This document shows, piece by piece, positions 25,401 to 26,394 of a stretch of 26,394 nt of DNA. The position numbers were made by a program, and so were the translations under genes. A model generated the notes under the pieces. That model made no database searches, was not told the DNA's origin, and saw only the letters and a program-made list of their open reading frames with translations. Positions within the stretch are counted from its first letter, which is position 1. The number at the start of each line of letters is the position of its first letter. This stretch comes from a virus, in IMG/VR virus record IMGVR_UViG_3300034375_002441, positions 1 through 26,394 of that record, one strand, 5' to 3'.

Positions 25401-26394
25401 AATTAGGTGCTGCGGCTAGAAAAGCTGCTGTAGCTAAGTTTGATAAGTATGCAGCTGCAGGCAATGGTATGGTAATTGATGGTACAGGTGCTTCATATAA
25501 CGCTACAACTAAAAAAATAAAAGCTTTACAAGACGCTGGTTTTGAAGTTCATATGGTCGTGGCCATGACACCACTTGAAACAGCATTGGAAAGAAACAGA
25601 GCTAGAGCTGAAAGGTCATTACCAGATTTTGTTGTAGAAAAAACATATCAACAAGTGCAAGAAAGCTTAGCTAAATACAGAGAAGACTTTGGTGATCGTT
25701 TGTATGAAATAAACACAGAGACTATAGAGTACGGTAAACCTTTGCCTAATGAATTCTTACAAAAAGTTTATGCTGGTATAAACAGAAACAAGGTTGGTAA
25801 AGTTGATGCAAGTAATTTTGCCACTGAATATGATATTTTAGAAAGTCAAGGTGCACAATTTGATTTTAGAGAATTTAGCAAGGTAATTGATGGTAAAAAA
25901 GGACCATTGTTTAGCGTTGCTGAAAAAATAGCCGCAGCTAGAGGTACTGATGACGTATTTATATTAACTGCTAGACCAGCTGATGCTGCTAAGCCTATAC
26001 AAGACTTTATGAAAGAGTTTGGTGTAGATATACCACTTAAAAACATAACTGGATTAGGTGACGGTACTGCAGCTGCTAAAGCTAGATGGGTAGTTGGTAA
26101 AGCAGCAGAGGGTTATAATGATTTCTATTTTGCTGATGACGCTGTTAAAAACGTTCAAGCCGTTAAAGACGCTTTAAGTGTCCTTGATGTTAAGTCTAAA
26201 ACTCAACAAGCTAAAGTTAAGTTTTCTAAAACAAACTTGAGTAAAGAGTTTAATAAAATAATTGAAGGTAAAACAGGTATTGGCGCTGAAAAAACATACG
26301 CTAGAGTAAAAGCTGAAGTTGCTGGCGCTGGTAAAGGACGATTTAGTTTCTTTATAGCTCCATCTGCAGAGGACTTTACAGGTTTGCTATACAC
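19496..26394 (+). CDS. Giant polyvalent virion (ejection) protein, 3'-truncated; zincin plus HAD phosphatase with nested P-loop kinase
   Basis: The frame is open from the ATG at 19496 (leader aataaaataat) to the window edge: 2299 full codons and no stop, so the end is missing. An N-terminal block (1-40) is followed by a Pro-rich linker (about 43-75), then long helical regions (about 150-420). Glycine/alanine-rich hydrophobic segments lie near 425-450 and 520-560. A metallopeptidase-like motif HEVSH sits at H989-E990-H993, with Glu candidates E1009 and E1019 downstream. An EMEHAMPA block lies at E1702-H1703. A HAD phosphatase has motif I RVFDFDDT (D1877, D1879), motif II ILTARP (T2158) and motif IV FADD (D2214-D2215). 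A P-loop kinase-like domain is inserted between motifs I and II (Walker A GGPGAGKT, K1920; IDGTG near D1995; Arg-rich lid after it). Size and position fit a T7 gp16-type ejection protein used as a polyvalent effector carrier. Substrates are unknown; domain boundaries are estimates. Confidence 0.75.
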   Translation, partial: MPDYIFKGKPIDESLVVEAAEVKGLTVEEYVNQKEGLELVVIDPPAKKTDGVPGAVAPSGPQPAPTMESVLETGFSGLQDPTEVNNVYTTPLTPEDKLDTPYWMLQKMARENNLTVERRNQILDEGIEGKWGKKGANDLVRDALEMSVESKDIDQQTFENYFPLDIIEAPIEIEGASYKYGGGSMRPVTAEVIKQRIFDYAFDNNLDEQQAEDYYNLYLNYKNDGDLTPINDLQEQTLSALKIKSEQEVRSKNLELISRDYSEEVRQRALQNLGGYEQNIESILESTNQLNDLILKYEDEVKSYSAQYKPTADKINALDSEIESLKQRYENQPRPALLDLYQRKINERNKLASSINPEELARTEADLGAQYAKISDLQNKRENKILATTAQYGDLEKGSKNYAATLEALNKNYSWTTRAGYMMEQAFGGATATVGSYIYKGLTYATAAGLSGPFKPVDVGYINKKIIESGDAVVAAAADYNLAIEEKIKKELPQAVTVEDVKSGRASIGSFIYDSSANATPTLATIFAPMKAVKILGTGAKALKGAEKIKALGLAADRYRKAANVSSYLMGVQTGGGMISGVEIGKLQNPKQIALLKEKLETTKDPIAISKINDQIAQLENTMNKSSFTTGLSGLVTGSITRYTEKLITLGLFDDFASMANQTGKNVWLNLFNTGKTLTGAVIKEEGQEIAEQILTTGVAKNVILGENVNIFDGVDLDLVANTAVATTLMLGGKTMNNTHNILAEHFTSKEEQASIQSKIDELQVVMSLPTEERITKTKQILADIGLADVVSLSKLNLLNKQELNRVGEIQAELNRLSRAAQRLAAGIQGLPTDQDIKAIKNLEDQYNDLSNQKEKILLTKRKTNQEFLKKKQIEASPERLFHLALFDSSNVLASSMVGKGNEIIFIEHDENGNKDFSSIEKFKGQKIKYKDDEGVEQEADIYDLISEGTNAGYNFGNVAIVDMLNARQAIATIPVNSDGKFAAVSALHEVSHIRNKGKKLKFEGDSDEAIANRRAVTEAITAVDDKFAQGSISEEDYNTIKNRLEVYEKDGDYEEFMQVLSDARLLGVLTKGDFSNPSLAKPFIDLFQNIMVKTFGDQAQVFAQFNTGSDVFNYIENFRKNAIQGVVVNELEEEDQLTLSASKINDLAKKYKEGNITAEEEASLVKQYNRIALGPGLNFQGYKSRQAEQEGLKAISREDAIGEVGKYFSGILERFNPETSDFSTWVVNNIRPKRQSFYEQEIGGKEVETRISDERAKELETIAEETTAPVTEVDTDFKLVDSIRVDKKPLEVEFKDKVRKFVTEQLKDLDPQSETFRKQAFKPNKDFINFIKNNLLGKSITDYRDFIRNNPNFVKGLNIAALIKFDTGLVKQGKPRLFTEFNRRLTTQKDIEKFMMQGRVPYLTVKQMGQGANLYNRLKPTETQIVNFLTNEIPSTVSNRKTAIAREIANRFIAEAAPSTEMFQAKPLEARAKTAEKLQVSPTAKFSRIAQTLFDLGLKGRSKVDSLLTKFDLERSLDLKKLVLTQEGRDKITNAFETVIFPLLDRDAWLQRDSFTSSNANYNISISKGTKTEIDAFYALKEQIKSRIENAPDSAFGSKVKDSNGNIIDYKISGYATVFKGTPSEIKTKAEEFNRKVTAIHETLWERIADTISKDKSKASIIATYLKLTANDKSSWHRRGAAIFGYSPNPKAKGKTIYEMEHAMPATSAYLYLLDSAITNAGVKNSTFKEAYKLISDNYKLIALDKVENSKLGKAKLGTSMPRGWDVLENFWWQRYFNEEVAKFEGGIDPNSIVDINGNKLGDLFNIDSFGKAINSEVAKSTLKASKINNKLQPNGLKYDDAVQNATQLASLSTLDKAFDNARDIDAPIKKIRVFDFDDTLARSKSKVLYTVPNVEGGFSEGATNLKAIFMVGGPGAGKTNVGKGLQLGRRGYKVVNQDIALEAMKEEAGLPAKESDYTAEQRSMRSKLGAAARKAAVAKFDKYAAAGNGMVIDGTGASYNATTKKIKALQDAGFEVHMVVAMTPLETALERNRARAERSLPDFVVEKTYQQVQESLAKYREDFGDRLYEINTETIEYGKPLPNEFLQKVYAGINRNKVGKVDASNFATEYDILESQGAQFDFREFSKVIDGKKGPLFSVAEKIAAARGTDDVFILTARPADAAKPIQDFMKEFGVDIPLKNITGLGDGTAAAKARWVVGKAAEGYNDFYFADDAVKNVQAVKDALSVLDVKSKTQQAKVKFSKTNLSKEFNKIIEGKTGIGAEKTYARVKAEVAGAGKGRFSFFIAPSAEDFTGLLY

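Noticed and set aside
25163-25823. The kinase region inside the HAD domain as an intein or homing element.
   Set aside because: No Cys/Ser at an N-terminal splice junction, no His-Asn at the C-terminal end, and no LAGLIDADG or HNH signature is seen. The Walker A, IDGTG and lid motifs fit a kinase domain.
1427-26394. Minus-strand open frames of 60-98 codons scattered through the window.
   Set aside because: All lie opposite long + strand genes with clear protein features, show no leader or motif of their own, and are expected shadows in AT-rich sequence.
1-26394. tRNA genes, CRISPR arrays, integrase or attachment sites.
   Set aside because: No cloverleaf-like sequence, regular repeat-spacer pattern or recombinase motif was seen; the gaps between genes are too short for most of these.

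Overview
The window is one block of a tailed-phage late (virion) gene module. All fourteen protein genes I can support lie on the + strand, tightly packed. I see no tRNA, integrase, CRISPR array or insertion sequence, and no gene-free stretch longer than about 85 bases. The sequence is AT-rich (about 28-40% GC in segments counted by hand). Start codons sit behind A/T-only leaders with no recognisable AGGAGG-type Shine-Dalgarno sequence, which suggests a phage of Bacteroidota, probably a marine flavobacterial host. The host is an inference; no host gene is present. The nozzle and connector genes and the absence of tape-measure, sheath or tail-tube genes suggest a podovirus-like, possibly crAss-related, short-tailed phage.

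Layout: (1) 1-6806, DNA packaging and capsid: large terminase (5' end cut off by the window), portal with a long Gln-rich helical tail, acidic scaffold-like protein, major capsid protein. (2) 6807-7775: a strong hairpin, a conserved structural-module gene of unknown function, and a second related hairpin. (3) 7776-14456, connector and tail: two small connector/ring-type proteins and a 1679-residue nozzle/stabilisation (muzzle-like) protein. (4) 14470-17529: a beta-rich 710-residue candidate adhesin, a 108-residue small protein, and a cupin-like protein. (5) 17499 to the window end: three proteins of rising size (213, 441 and more than 2299 residues) in the same order and rough proportion as the T7 gp14-gp15-gp16 ejection proteins. 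These are probably packaged in the capsid and injected with the DNA.

The most interesting part is the last gene, which starts at 19496 and is still open at 26394. It appears to be a giant multi-domain (polyvalent) virion protein. It carries an HExxH zinc-metallopeptidase motif (H989-E990-x-x-H993) and, near residues 1870-2230, a HAD-type phosphatase domain that is interrupted between motif I (D1877/D1879) and motif II (T2158) by a complete P-loop kinase-like domain (Walker A, K1920). A kinase nested inside a phosphatase and delivered at infection would be a candidate nucleic-acid end-healing or anti-defence enzyme. The arrangement is read directly from the translation; the function is inferred.

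Most product calls rest on gene order, length and remembered family motifs, not on a database search, and confidences reflect that.
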